This document shows, one piece after another, positions 54,237-63,004 of a DNA stretch of 64,000 nt. The stretch spans positions 620,001-684,000 of the forward strand of contig JBKAGT010000006.1 of NCBI GenBank assembly GCA_046290495.1, written 5' to 3'. Both the position numbers and the translations under genes were made by a program. Below the pieces are notes generated by a model. That model saw only the letters and a list, made by a program, of their open reading frames with translations. It was not told the DNA's origin and did not search any database. The first letter of the stretch is position 1; each line of letters begins with the position of its first letter. The DNA comes from PGYR01 sp046290495. GTDB lineage: Bacteria > Bacteroidota > Ignavibacteria > Kapaibacteriales > UBA2268.

Positions 54237-57200
54237 ATGAATAAAACAACAAAAATCATTGTATTCTTAGCTATTTCAATAGCTACTGTTTTTACTTCAA
54301 AAGCTAAAATTGAAGTTGTCGAGTCCAATAGCAAAGGATTCACAGTTGTTTATACACCAGAACTACAATCACTAAACAAAATTAATATTCAAGGAAAAGA
54401 GTATGTACAACCCTTGTTTTCAGAAGCAGGGAACTTACTTCATGAACCTGGATACCCTCAGCTTATGGGAGCACAAAAATCTTTTGCTATCCCATCTCCA
54501 ACAGATTACAGAATAGCCAATATTGAAATTGGACCTATTAAGAATATAAATTCTACTATAGCACCTGTGTATGTTTTAGGCGAAGAGGACTTTGTTAATA
54601 TTAGTGACCGAGCATATAAGAATAGACCTCTTGAAGATTGGGCAAACGTTGAATATCTTGGTGTGGGACGTGATTTGCACCTAGCTAAATTGAATATGAT
54701 AGCAGCAAAATATAACCCAGCCAAAAGTGCGATAGAAATTCCTGAATATATCAAAGTTACAGTCAAATTCAAATCAAATCAAACTAACACAACTGGTAAA
54801 AAACAAACAAACTTACATGCGAATTTACTCAACTCTAATGTCGCTAACAATTGGAGAATAAGCGATGAATTATTATTCAACCAAGTAGGTGTAGAAAAGC
54901 ATTATAAACTTGGTACTGTTCAAGGAACACAAGAGCTTAGTTCTGGTGATTGGTTTAAAATCACAATCAAAGAAGACGGAGTGTATGAGTTGACAGCTGA
55001 TTATTTGAAAGACTTTGGAATTAATATACCTAAGGATAAATTAAACACTATCAAAATTATAGGTAATGGTGGTAGAGAATTACCTACGAATCCAGAATTA
55101 GGTCTTCTTAACGATATGAATCAGCAACCAATTACAGTTAAGACAAATTCTGATGGCTCTTTGAAATCAATAATATTTTTTGGTGCAGCACCTAATGGAT
55201 TCGAATATGTAGAAAAGCAGAACCTATTTTTCGGTAAAAAAGTCATTCATTACATAAACCACTTTAGCAACGAAAATCACTATTTACTAACTTGGGGCGG
55301 TGACAACAGAGAAGATTTCACAGAAAGAGAAAATGAGCAAGGTACGCCTGATTTAATTTCAGATACTTTTACAAGAAGAGTTTATTTTGAAGAAGAATTA
55401 GTAAACGCATTTCATAGCGGAGCAGGGAAGCAGTTCTTTGGTCGTACTTACTTCTCAGAATCTTTTGAGCAAGATTTGATACACTTAGCTGATGAAGGTG
55501 ATATTATGTACAGACTGACTCTAGGTCACAAAGGTGCAACTAACTTCGCAGGATCATTTACAGCAAAAGATAATGGGAAAACCCTTTCGGAAAGTCTACT
55601 CTTAAGTTCTACAAAAGAAGAGCTATTAAGAAAAGTATTTGAAATAAACTTACCAATCGATGAGATACCTAATCGCAACAAAGTAGTTTTAGATTTTGAA
55701 TATACCAATAACAGCCACCCAGGAGCTAAAGGAGTATTCGATTATTATGAGTTGCACTACACTAGTCAGACTAAAGCTAACAATGGAGAAGTATATTTAT
55801 TTACTGACCCAGAGTTGGACGGATTAGTACAATACAACTTTACTAATTTTAATGGCGATGTATATGCCTACGATATAACTGATATTACTAATCCTGTGAA
55901 ATTGAAGTCGGACCAGCCGAATACATTTACTTTAAAAACACGACTTACTGAAAATGAACCGAAGAGATTTTTTCTTTCTTCAAATATGAAAAAGCCGGTA
56001 TCAATTAGATCTGTGAATATAGCCAATTTGAGAGATTCTAAGTTTAACCATGATGTAATAGTTATTACAAATAAAAAACTTCAAGAATCAGCAAAAAAAT
56101 TCAAAGAATACAGGGAAAGTAATAGTGATCTGGATATAGGGATATTTTATGTAGATGACATTTACAATGAATACAATGCTGGTACTATGGATATCACTGC
56201 TATACGTGATTTCGTAGCACAAGCTATGGCTAATTGGGACAATAAACCAAGCTATCTAGTACTTTGGGGAGACGGTCATTATGATTATAGAGGTATCGTT
56301 TCAGATTTAGAAAACTTAGTTCCACCTCACCAAAGTGATGACGAAAATACAGTAATGAATTTCGTTCAATCTTACTCAACTGATGATTATTACGCTAGAG
56401 TAGTAGGTAACGATAGAGTGATTGATTTAGCTGTTGGAAGGTTGCCAATAAACAATGAGCAAGAAGCACAAGTTGTTCTAGACAAAATAAAACATTACGA
56501 GCAAAATTCTGAAATAAGTAATTGGAGAACAAGAATCTCCTTAGTTGCTGATGATGGTTTCAGTGGTACAGAAAATGCCGAAGGCAATGGGGACGGACCA
56601 CTGTTTGTGATTGATAGTGAGGAGTTTTCTTATACTAGAGTACCTGACTTTATGGAACAAAAAAAGATATACTCTGTTGAGTACCCAACACAATATACTG
56701 CAGCAGGAAATAGAAAACCAACGGTTAATGCAGACATATTAAAGACTGTAAATGAAGATGGAGTGCTATTATTAAACTGGTACGGACACGGGAATCCTCA
56801 GGTTTGGTCACATGAGGCTATTCTGGATAGAGATGTCACTGTAAGACAAATGGTTAACTATGATAGGTTGTTTTTCCTTACAGCAGCTACATGTGATTTT
56901 GCAAAATATGATAATGTAGATTCGAAATCAGGTGCTGAAACAATGCTATTGAATGAATTCGGAGGTGCAATCGGAGTGTTCGCTTCTGCCAGAGTCGTTT
57001 ACGCTAGTGGGAACCATGATATTAATAGAGCGTTCTATAACACAATGTTTACCAGAGATAGCACCACTGGAAAGTACCCAACTATGGGCGAAATAATCTA
57101 CAATTTGAAACTTACTTTCAACGGTACTAATGATGAAAAGTATTTGTTGATTGGCGATCCCACAGGTAGAATACTAATCCCAGAGTATGATATTGCTATC

Positions 57201-58256
57201 AGCAGTATCAATGGAACAGAAATAAATGATACTACTGAAGTTTCAGTAAAAGGACTCGAAACAGTTAGCTTAACAGGTTATGTCAAGAACCCTTTAACAG
57301 GTGAAGTTGATACAGATTTCAACGGTAGCGTAAAGCTGAAAGTCTTTGATGGCGATGTTGAGCTTGAGATTAAGGACGTAATAAACAGAGTGTATAGATT
57401 TAGAAAGAATGGTGGTACCTTGGCTAATGCCAACTATGAGGTAGTCAATGGGCAATTCGAAGCTAAGTTTGTTTTACCTAAAGATATAAGTTTTAGTGAA
57501 AATATGGGTAAAATATTAGCTTATGCATTCACAGATGATGACAGAAACGCTAAGGGAAGCTTTGATAAACTGAGAATAGATGGTTTGGCTACTACTAGTG
57601 TCAGTGATAATAATGGTCCTAATATCAACATTTACCTTGATTCTCGATCATTCCAAGCTGGCGACATTGTCAGAGATGAACCATTATTAATAGTTGATTT
57701 GGAAGATGAGTCAGGTATTAACTCAACTGGAGTTGGTGTAGGCCATAAGATAGAGGCTTGGATTGATGATAATACTCAATCAATAGATTTAACAGGTGAC
57801 TACGAAGGGTCATTTGTAGACTATAGAAAAGGTACAAGTTCAAAAATTCTTCTGGGTTTGGAGCCAGGTATGCACACAGTGAAAGTTAGAGCATGGGATA
57901 TTTACAATAATTATTCAGTTGCAGAAACTTATTTTAATATTGATTCTGAAGGAAGAATAGTGCTTAATGATGTTAGCGCTGCACCAACACCGTTTGCTGA
58001 TGCTACTACAATTAGGTTCAATCACAATATGGAACCACCTTTAGAAGCTAATCTAGATATATTTGATGCTAGTGGAAAAAAAATAAAATCTATTAATTCT
58101 ACATTACTAAATCCTTTTGAAGGGGAGATACAATGGGACGGAACAGATGATGGTGGTAATGTAGTTAGCATTGGAACATATTACTTTAGAATAATAATTG
58201 ATAACTTAAATGAAAAAAATACGTTCTTAAAAGGGCGTACTGTAAAGATAAAATAA
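54237..58256 (+). CDS. porU: type IX secretion system sortase PorU
   Basis: 1,339 residues. Signal peptide at about 1-23, then beta-rich N-terminal domains, and a gingipain-like C25 peptidase core with catalytic His851 (NWYGHGNPQ) and Cys886 (TAATCDFAKYDN). The C-terminus carries a FlgD-like Ig fold (FNHNMEPPLEANLDIFDASG; DDGGNVVSIGTYYFRI). PorU sits on the outer membrane, cuts off the C-terminal signal of type IX cargo and attaches the cargo to lipopolysaccharide. porV follows 17 bp later. Confidence 0.95.
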   Translation: MNKTTKIIVFLAISIATVFTSKAKIEVVESNSKGFTVVYTPELQSLNKINIQGKEYVQPLFSEAGNLLHEPGYPQLMGAQKSFAIPSPTDYRIANIEIGPIKNINSTIAPVYVLGEEDFVNISDRAYKNRPLEDWANVEYLGVGRDLHLAKLNMIAAKYNPAKSAIEIPEYIKVTVKFKSNQTNTTGKKQTNLHANLLNSNVANNWRISDELLFNQVGVEKHYKLGTVQGTQELSSGDWFKITIKEDGVYELTADYLKDFGINIPKDKLNTIKIIGNGGRELPTNPELGLLNDMNQQPITVKTNSDGSLKSIIFFGAAPNGFEYVEKQNLFFGKKVIHYINHFSNENHYLLTWGGDNREDFTERENEQGTPDLISDTFTRRVYFEEELVNAFHSGAGKQFFGRTYFSESFEQDLIHLADEGDIMYRLTLGHKGATNFAGSFTAKDNGKTLSESLLLSSTKEELLRKVFEINLPIDEIPNRNKVVLDFEYTNNSHPGAKGVFDYYELHYTSQTKANNGEVYLFTDPELDGLVQYNFTNFNGDVYAYDITDITNPVKLKSDQPNTFTLKTRLTENEPKRFFLSSNMKKPVSIRSVNIANLRDSKFNHDVIVITNKKLQESAKKFKEYRESNSDLDIGIFYVDDIYNEYNAGTMDITAIRDFVAQAMANWDNKPSYLVLWGDGHYDYRGIVSDLENLVPPHQSDDENTVMNFVQSYSTDDYYARVVGNDRVIDLAVGRLPINNEQEAQVVLDKIKHYEQNSEISNWRTRISLVADDGFSGTENAEGNGDGPLFVIDSEEFSYTRVPDFMEQKKIYSVEYPTQYTAAGNRKPTVNADILKTVNEDGVLLLNWYGHGNPQVWSHEAILDRDVTVRQMVNYDRLFFLTAATCDFAKYDNVDSKSGAETMLLNEFGGAIGVFASARVVYASGNHDINRAFYNTMFTRDSTTGKYPTMGEIIYNLKLTFNGTNDEKYLLIGDPTGRILIPEYDIAISSINGTEINDTTEVSVKGLETVSLTGYVKNPLTGEVDTDFNGSVKLKVFDGDVELEIKDVINRVYRFRKNGGTLANANYEVVNGQFEAKFVLPKDISFSENMGKILAYAFTDDDRNAKGSFDKLRIDGLATTSVSDNNGPNINIYLDSRSFQAGDIVRDEPLLIVDLEDESGINSTGVGVGHKIEAWIDDNTQSIDLTGDYEGSFVDYRKGTSSKILLGLEPGMHTVKVRAWDIYNNYSVAETYFNIDSEGRIVLNDVSAAPTPFADATTIRFNHNMEPPLEANLDIFDASGKKIKSINSTLLNPFEGEIQWDGTDDGGNVVSIGTYYFRIIIDNLNEKNTFLKGRTVKIK

Positions 58257-58327
58257 AACCATAATAGAGTTTAATGAATTTTTTTTTAAATTTGAAAATA
58301 GAAAATCTTACAATGGAGGATATTCCT

Positions 58328-59458
58328 TTGATAAAATCGAAAACGACTATCAAATTAATTACAATTATAACACTTGCCTTATCACTTTCGGCAGGTAAAT
58401 TATCAGCACAAAATGCTGTACAGAGTTCGGCAGTTCCTTTCCTATTAATCGCACCTGACGCAAGAGCTGGCGGTATGGGGGAAGTAGGAACAGCGATAGC
58501 AGATGATGTAAATGCTATATACTGGAATCCAGGTGGATTGGCGTTCTTAGATTATTTTGATTATGGTTACACGTTTGATGATGATGAAGTAAAGACACCT
58601 TTTAGACAAGTTGCATTAGCTTTTTCTCCTTGGCTTCCTCAATTCAATGCAGATTTGTATTATAGTTATGGTACTATAGCACAACATTTCGAAGAATTAG
58701 ATGGTACAGTTGCATTCAACTTGATTTATATGAACCTTGGTGAGTTTACTCGTACTTTGGAAAATTCTGAAAAAGCAGGTACTTTTATTTCAAATGAGTT
58801 TTCTATTGGCTTTTCTTACGGAACGATTATCGCTCCTGATTTAGGTTTCGGTTTTCAACTTAGATATATTCAATCTAATCTTACTCCTACTTCCGGTGGC
58901 GGAGGTGGCGGAGAATCTGGTACTGGTATAAGTGGTGGGTTTGACGTTGGGTTACTTTGGAAACCATCAGATTTACAAGTATTAGGTTTAGATATGCAAG
59001 ACAGATTGTCATTAGGTATGAATTTGCAAAATGTTGGACCTAAGATGACTTATATTAATGAAGCAGATCCACTTCCTACAAACTTGAAGTTAGGTGTTGC
59101 TTATGATGTTGTAAATGATGAGTTCAACAAGCTTACTTTCGCTTTTGACTACACAAAAATATTAGTTAATAGAACTGCTAGTGGTTCTGACCCGATTCCA
59201 TTATCATTCGTTTCTTCTTGGGAAAACCAAGCTATGGAATTTGCTTTAGGTACAGAGTATTGGTACGAAGATGTTATAGCTCTTAGAGCTGGATACTTCT
59301 CAGAGCCAGACAACTCAGGTGCTCGTAAATTCTGGACATTTGGTGCAGGTGTTAGATATGATATATTCAGACTGGACTTCAGTTTTATCAATACAATCGA
59401 AGAAAATCACCCACTTGCTAACACACTTAGATTCTCACTTCTTGCTGACTGGGAATAA
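58328..59458 (+). CDS. porV: type IX secretion outer membrane protein PorV
   Basis: 376 residues if translation starts at TTG 58328, seven bases after GGAGGA. This gives a normal signal peptide (IKSKTTIKLITIITLALSLS, cleaved after SAQ). An ATG at 58274 is in frame but would put 18 extra residues before the signal, without a ribosome site. The mature part is a FadL-like 14-strand barrel beginning VPFLLIAPDARAGGMGEVGT. PorV hands cargo from the translocon to PorU. Confidence 0.93.
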   Translation: MIKSKTTIKLITIITLALSLSAGKLSAQNAVQSSAVPFLLIAPDARAGGMGEVGTAIADDVNAIYWNPGGLAFLDYFDYGYTFDDDEVKTPFRQVALAFSPWLPQFNADLYYSYGTIAQHFEELDGTVAFNLIYMNLGEFTRTLENSEKAGTFISNEFSIGFSYGTIIAPDLGFGFQLRYIQSNLTPTSGGGGGGESGTGISGGFDVGLLWKPSDLQVLGLDMQDRLSLGMNLQNVGPKMTYINEADPLPTNLKLGVAYDVVNDEFNKLTFAFDYTKILVNRTASGSDPIPLSFVSSWENQAMEFALGTEYWYEDVIALRAGYFSEPDNSGARKFWTFGAGVRYDIFRLDFSFINTIEENHPLANTLRFSLLADWE

Positions 59459-59487
59459 GATTTAACAAGAAAATAAAAATTTTAAAG

Positions 59488-59518
59488 AAGCGACTTAGAT
59501 TTAAGTTGCTTTTTTTTT
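59488..59518 (+). terminator. Rho-independent terminator of porU-porV
   Basis: Stem AAGCGACTTA/TAAGTTGCTT (10 bp with one G-U), 4-nt loop, nine T. Confidence 0.9.
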
Positions 59519-59588
59519 GTGAAATCTAATTTTGAACATATAATAAATAGAGACGTATTTACTTCCAGCTAATGATAAGAGGTACTAG

Positions 59589-60212
59589 ATGAAAATACAA
59601 ATATTTATTTATTTAATGATTATAACAGTTTATACTCATGCGTCAGTAGGTCTAAAAATGGAAATCCGAGGGGATTGTAATAGCCCAATCTATGCTGAAA
59701 AATATGTTAATTTTACATATATGTCTGATTCTACAAATTACACATTAGTATTCCCAGATTTATGTAACTCTGATAAATTTCAACCAAAACAACAGTTTTT
59801 TCCATTTAATTCATTTAGAATTGATAATACAATTATAAGACCTGATGAATGTGAAATAAGAATGATATTTGATAATACAGTTGTGAGTGATAATCGTGAT
59901 ATATATGTTATCGAGTTTTATTCTGACTCTTTGAACAAATCAGTAGCTATGGAATATGCAAGTCCATATGTTTTTGTTAATGAATTCGATATTCCTGTTC
60001 ACCTTAACTATAATATAACATTAGATGATGATAAAGGGTTTATTAATGAGTATAAACCATCAGAAATTAATGAAATATTAATAGCTAATAAAAATGGGAA
60101 CTTATTGTATGAGCTTCAAGATAATGAACGTGATAATATGATAGTAGGATTTAAGTACTTTTCTAATGAAAACAATAAAGAATATGTAGAATATTTTGTT
60201 CCGAATAATTAG
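59589..60212 (+). CDS. hypothetical secreted protein
   Basis: 207 residues. Signal peptide at about 1-18 (IFIYLMIITVYTHASVG). The mature part is predicted beta-rich and has two cysteines in RGDCNSPIYAE and FPDLCNSDKF and a third in RPDECEIRM. No domain recognised. It has a terminator before and after, so it is a single-gene unit. Confidence 0.6.
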   Translation: MKIQIFIYLMIITVYTHASVGLKMEIRGDCNSPIYAEKYVNFTYMSDSTNYTLVFPDLCNSDKFQPKQQFFPFNSFRIDNTIIRPDECEIRMIFDNTVVSDNRDIYVIEFYSDSLNKSVAMEYASPYVFVNEFDIPVHLNYNITLDDDKGFINEYKPSEINEILIANKNGNLLYELQDNERDNMIVGFKYFSNENNKEYVEYFVPNN

Positions 60213-60238
60213 TATTAATTGTATGTACTATAAATTCT

Positions 60239-60280
60239 ATTCCCCCAAAGAGTAATTACCTCATGGGGGAATTTTATTTT
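60239..60280 (+). terminator. terminator after the secreted protein gene
   Basis: Stem ATTCCCCCA/TGGGGGAAT (9 bp), 16-nt loop, followed by TTTATTTTATT. Confidence 0.75.
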
Positions 60281-60348
60281 ATTGAATTGATGAATCTGAA
60301 CAAATGATTGACTATATTCGTACTATAGCTAAACAATGGGCTTAAATT

Positions 60349-61146
60349 ATGATGAAAAATATACTATATACTTTAATATTAATGACTTTCTTCGGGTTTG
60401 TTTCTGTAGGACAGGACTACAGCGATGAAGATTTCAGATATGTAGAAAATAACGCTTTTGGTCTTGGTGAGAAGTTAGACTATAAGGTAGGTTATAAGTT
60501 TATAACTGCAGGTACTGGCTCTTTTTATATAAAAAAGAAGCCAATAGAGGTAAATGGCAGAAAAGCCTATGATGTGAACTTTTACGTCAAATCACTATCT
60601 AGTTTAGAGTGGATATATAAGGTCAGAGATTGGTATAAAACTGCTCTAGACATTGGCGGTATATTCCCTTGGAGATTTGAACAGCACATAAGAGAAGGCA
60701 AATATAAACGTGATTTTGAAGCTGAGTTTGATCAAAAAGAAAATATTGCAAGGACAAGCGAGGGGGACTATGAAGTTCCAGAGTACGTCCACGATATAGT
60801 CTCAGCTTTGTATTATGTTAGAACATGGAATTTAGATAGCATGAGCAAAGACTCGATTGCATATCTGAAGAATTTCTATAAGGATTCTACATACTCTTTG
60901 GGTATTAAAATGCTCGGTAAGCAAACTGTAGAAGTAGAAGCAGGTAAATTCAGATGTCATGTAATAGAGCCCTTGGTTCAAAAAGGTGGGCTTTTCAAAA
61001 ATGAAGGCAATATAGTGGTTTGGTTAACAGCAGATGAAAGAAAAATACCAGTTAAGGTAGCAACAAAAATACTTATCGGCTATGTAGGTGCAGAATTAAC
61101 AAATTATAGTGGTGTAAGAGGCCCGATTGATGCGAAACTTGAATAA
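60349..61146 (+). CDS. DUF3108 domain protein
   Basis: 265 residues. Signal peptide at about 1-20. Family pattern: FGLGEKLDYKVGYKFITAGT at the start, the LEWIYKVRDWYKTALD strand-helix, and QTVEVEAGKFRCHVIEPLV near the end. DUF3108 proteins are periplasmic and structurally related to lipocalin/LolA-like barrels; no activity is established. It overlaps lolA by 17 bp, which suggests a shared role at the cell envelope. Confidence 0.85.
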   Translation: MMKNILYTLILMTFFGFVSVGQDYSDEDFRYVENNAFGLGEKLDYKVGYKFITAGTGSFYIKKKPIEVNGRKAYDVNFYVKSLSSLEWIYKVRDWYKTALDIGGIFPWRFEQHIREGKYKRDFEAEFDQKENIARTSEGDYEVPEYVHDIVSALYYVRTWNLDSMSKDSIAYLKNFYKDSTYSLGIKMLGKQTVEVEAGKFRCHVIEPLVQKGGLFKNEGNIVVWLTADERKIPVKVATKILIGYVGAELTNYSGVRGPIDAKLE

Positions 61147-61750
61147 ATATATATTACTTACTGTACTAATATCATACTCAGTTTTGAGTGCTTTTGCTGG
61201 TAGTAAACAGGAAGCATTTGAGGATGTTAGGAGTAAACTTAATGGTCTTGAAACAGTTCATATAGTTTTTGGGGTTAATAACTCTGATATGGTTGGAGAA
61301 ATATATGCTCAAAAAGGTGGCAAGATTAGGATGTCACTTCGTGATAATATTATTATATCCGATGGCAAGACTATCTGGAATGTATCACCTGGCAATTCTG
61401 TAGCTATTAGTGATTATGAAGAGGATGATGGCTTTTCGTTGGAAACTATCTTATTCGAATTGGTCTCGAACCTGACTCCAAAAAAATATAGTCAAATCAG
61501 TAAAACTAATTCAGATGCAAAATATAGTTTAGAGTTAGCGCCTAAAACAAATTCTGTTTATGAAGATCAACTTGAAAACTTGATTATTCAGTTTGATAAA
61601 AACAGAGAAATGAAGAATATAATAGTGAACCAATTAGATGGTAGTTCGGTAAGCTATCAAATAAAAGAGATTAACTACAACCCTAAACTAAGTTCAAATA
61701 AATTCACTTTTGTTCCAACAGAAGGGTTAGAAATTATTGATTTTAGGTAA
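61130..61750 (+). CDS. lolA: outer-membrane lipoprotein carrier protein LolA
   Basis: 206 residues from ATG 61130; the codon before it is TTG, also in frame. Signal peptide at about 1-22. The LolA half-barrel shows RSKLNGLETVHIVFGVNNSD, then AQKGGKIRMSLRDNIIISDG, and KTIWNVSPGNSVAISDYEED. It ferries lipoproteins across the periplasm; the window's several lipoproteins are candidate clients. Confidence 0.87.
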   Translation: MRNLNKYILLTVLISYSVLSAFAGSKQEAFEDVRSKLNGLETVHIVFGVNNSDMVGEIYAQKGGKIRMSLRDNIIISDGKTIWNVSPGNSVAISDYEEDDGFSLETILFELVSNLTPKKYSQISKTNSDAKYSLELAPKTNSVYEDQLENLIIQFDKNREMKNIIVNQLDGSSVSYQIKEINYNPKLSSNKFTFVPTEGLEIIDFR

Positions 61751-61751
61751 A

Positions 61752-62810
61752 TCAAGTACCTTCAGTTTGTCTTTTAACATAGCTTTTCTTTTCACAACTA
61801 AGTTTTTGAACGGTCCTAACTTTTGTAATGGGCTCTAACTTGTCTTCTTTTTCAAGTTCATTATAGTAGTTTTCAAGCAAAGCTCTAACCTCATCAAATG
61901 TTTCGCATTCCATAAGGTTTCTTCTAATTGTTGAGGCATTATAGTACCCTTTTAGATAGCCTGAATAATGCTTCCTGAATACTTTTAATCCATGGTTCCC
62001 TCTGTGCTCTACAGTTAGTCTCAGATGCTCAAGACAAGTATCAATCTTCAATCTTATGTCTGGTTCACCTGGGTCATATCCTTGTTCCATCATTACTTTA
62101 GCACGATGAAAAATAAAAGGGTAACCAATACATCCTCTACCTATCATCAGAGCATCGGCGTTATATTCTTCAAATGCTGTTTTGCAGTCCTCTGCGCTTC
62201 GTACATCACCGTTTAATATTACTGGTATATTAACTCTTTCTTTGATTCTAGGTATCCAACTCCAGTCCGCTTCACCTGTCATGCCCATATTTCTGGTTCG
62301 GCAATGCATAGCAAAAGCAGCTGCTCCAGCTTGTTCCATCATTTCAGCTACATCAAGTGCTATGATATTCTCAGGATCCCAACCTAATCTAGTTTTAACA
62401 GTGACAGGTATATCAACTGCTTCTGCAACTTTTTGGGTTAGTTCAGCCATTTTGTCTGGTTGTTTCAAAAATGCCGCGCCTGCTTCACGTTTTACAACTT
62501 TTTTCACCCAGCAGCCATAGTTTATATCCAGTATATCTGCTCCTGAATCTTCTACTATTTTTGCACTAGTTACCATACTTTCTATGCTTGCACCAAAAAT
62601 CTGAATTGCTGTTGGTCTTTCTTCATCATCAATTATTAGCTTTCTTTTAGCTTGGTTAGAATAACGAATCAACCCCTCCGAAGCGATAAATTCAGAATAT
62701 ACAATATCCGCTCCTAACTTTTTACAAATAACCCTAAACGGAAGATCTGAAACATCTTCCATTGGTGCTAAAAATATACCGTTGCCTATATCTACATTTC
62801 CAATTTTCAT
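61752..62810 (-). CDS. dusB: tRNA-dihydrouridine synthase (DusB family)
   Basis: 352 residues. TIM-barrel start FLAPMEDVSDLPFRVICKKL, catalytic Cys in DINYGCWVKKVVKREAG, FMN site PVILNGDVRSAEDCKTAF and ALMIGRGCIGYPFIF. It reduces uridine in the tRNA D-loop. The usual GCP after the catalytic Cys reads GCW here. Convergent with lolA (1-bp gap). Confidence 0.94.
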   Translation of the reverse strand: MKIGNVDIGNGIFLAPMEDVSDLPFRVICKKLGADIVYSEFIASEGLIRYSNQAKRKLIIDDEERPTAIQIFGASIESMVTSAKIVEDSGADILDINYGCWVKKVVKREAGAAFLKQPDKMAELTQKVAEAVDIPVTVKTRLGWDPENIIALDVAEMMEQAGAAAFAMHCRTRNMGMTGEADWSWIPRIKERVNIPVILNGDVRSAEDCKTAFEEYNADALMIGRGCIGYPFIFHRAKVMMEQGYDPGEPDIRLKIDTCLEHLRLTVEHRGNHGLKVFRKHYSGYLKGYYNASTIRRNLMECETFDEVRALLENYYNELEKEDKLEPITKVRTVQKLSCEKKSYVKRQTEGT

Positions 62811-63004
62811 ATCAATTACGTTTAATATTTTTCTTCTAATTACTTTATTTGTTCGTTACTCTAACGACGTGCAAATTAATTAAAATTTGAAAATTAATAT
62901 AAAAGTCGATAAATTTTAAACTTAGCTGTTGAACAAATAAGAAATAACTGATTTCTACTAAGACAAATATACTAAAACACCTTAGCTTAATACTGCTACT
63001 TTTC

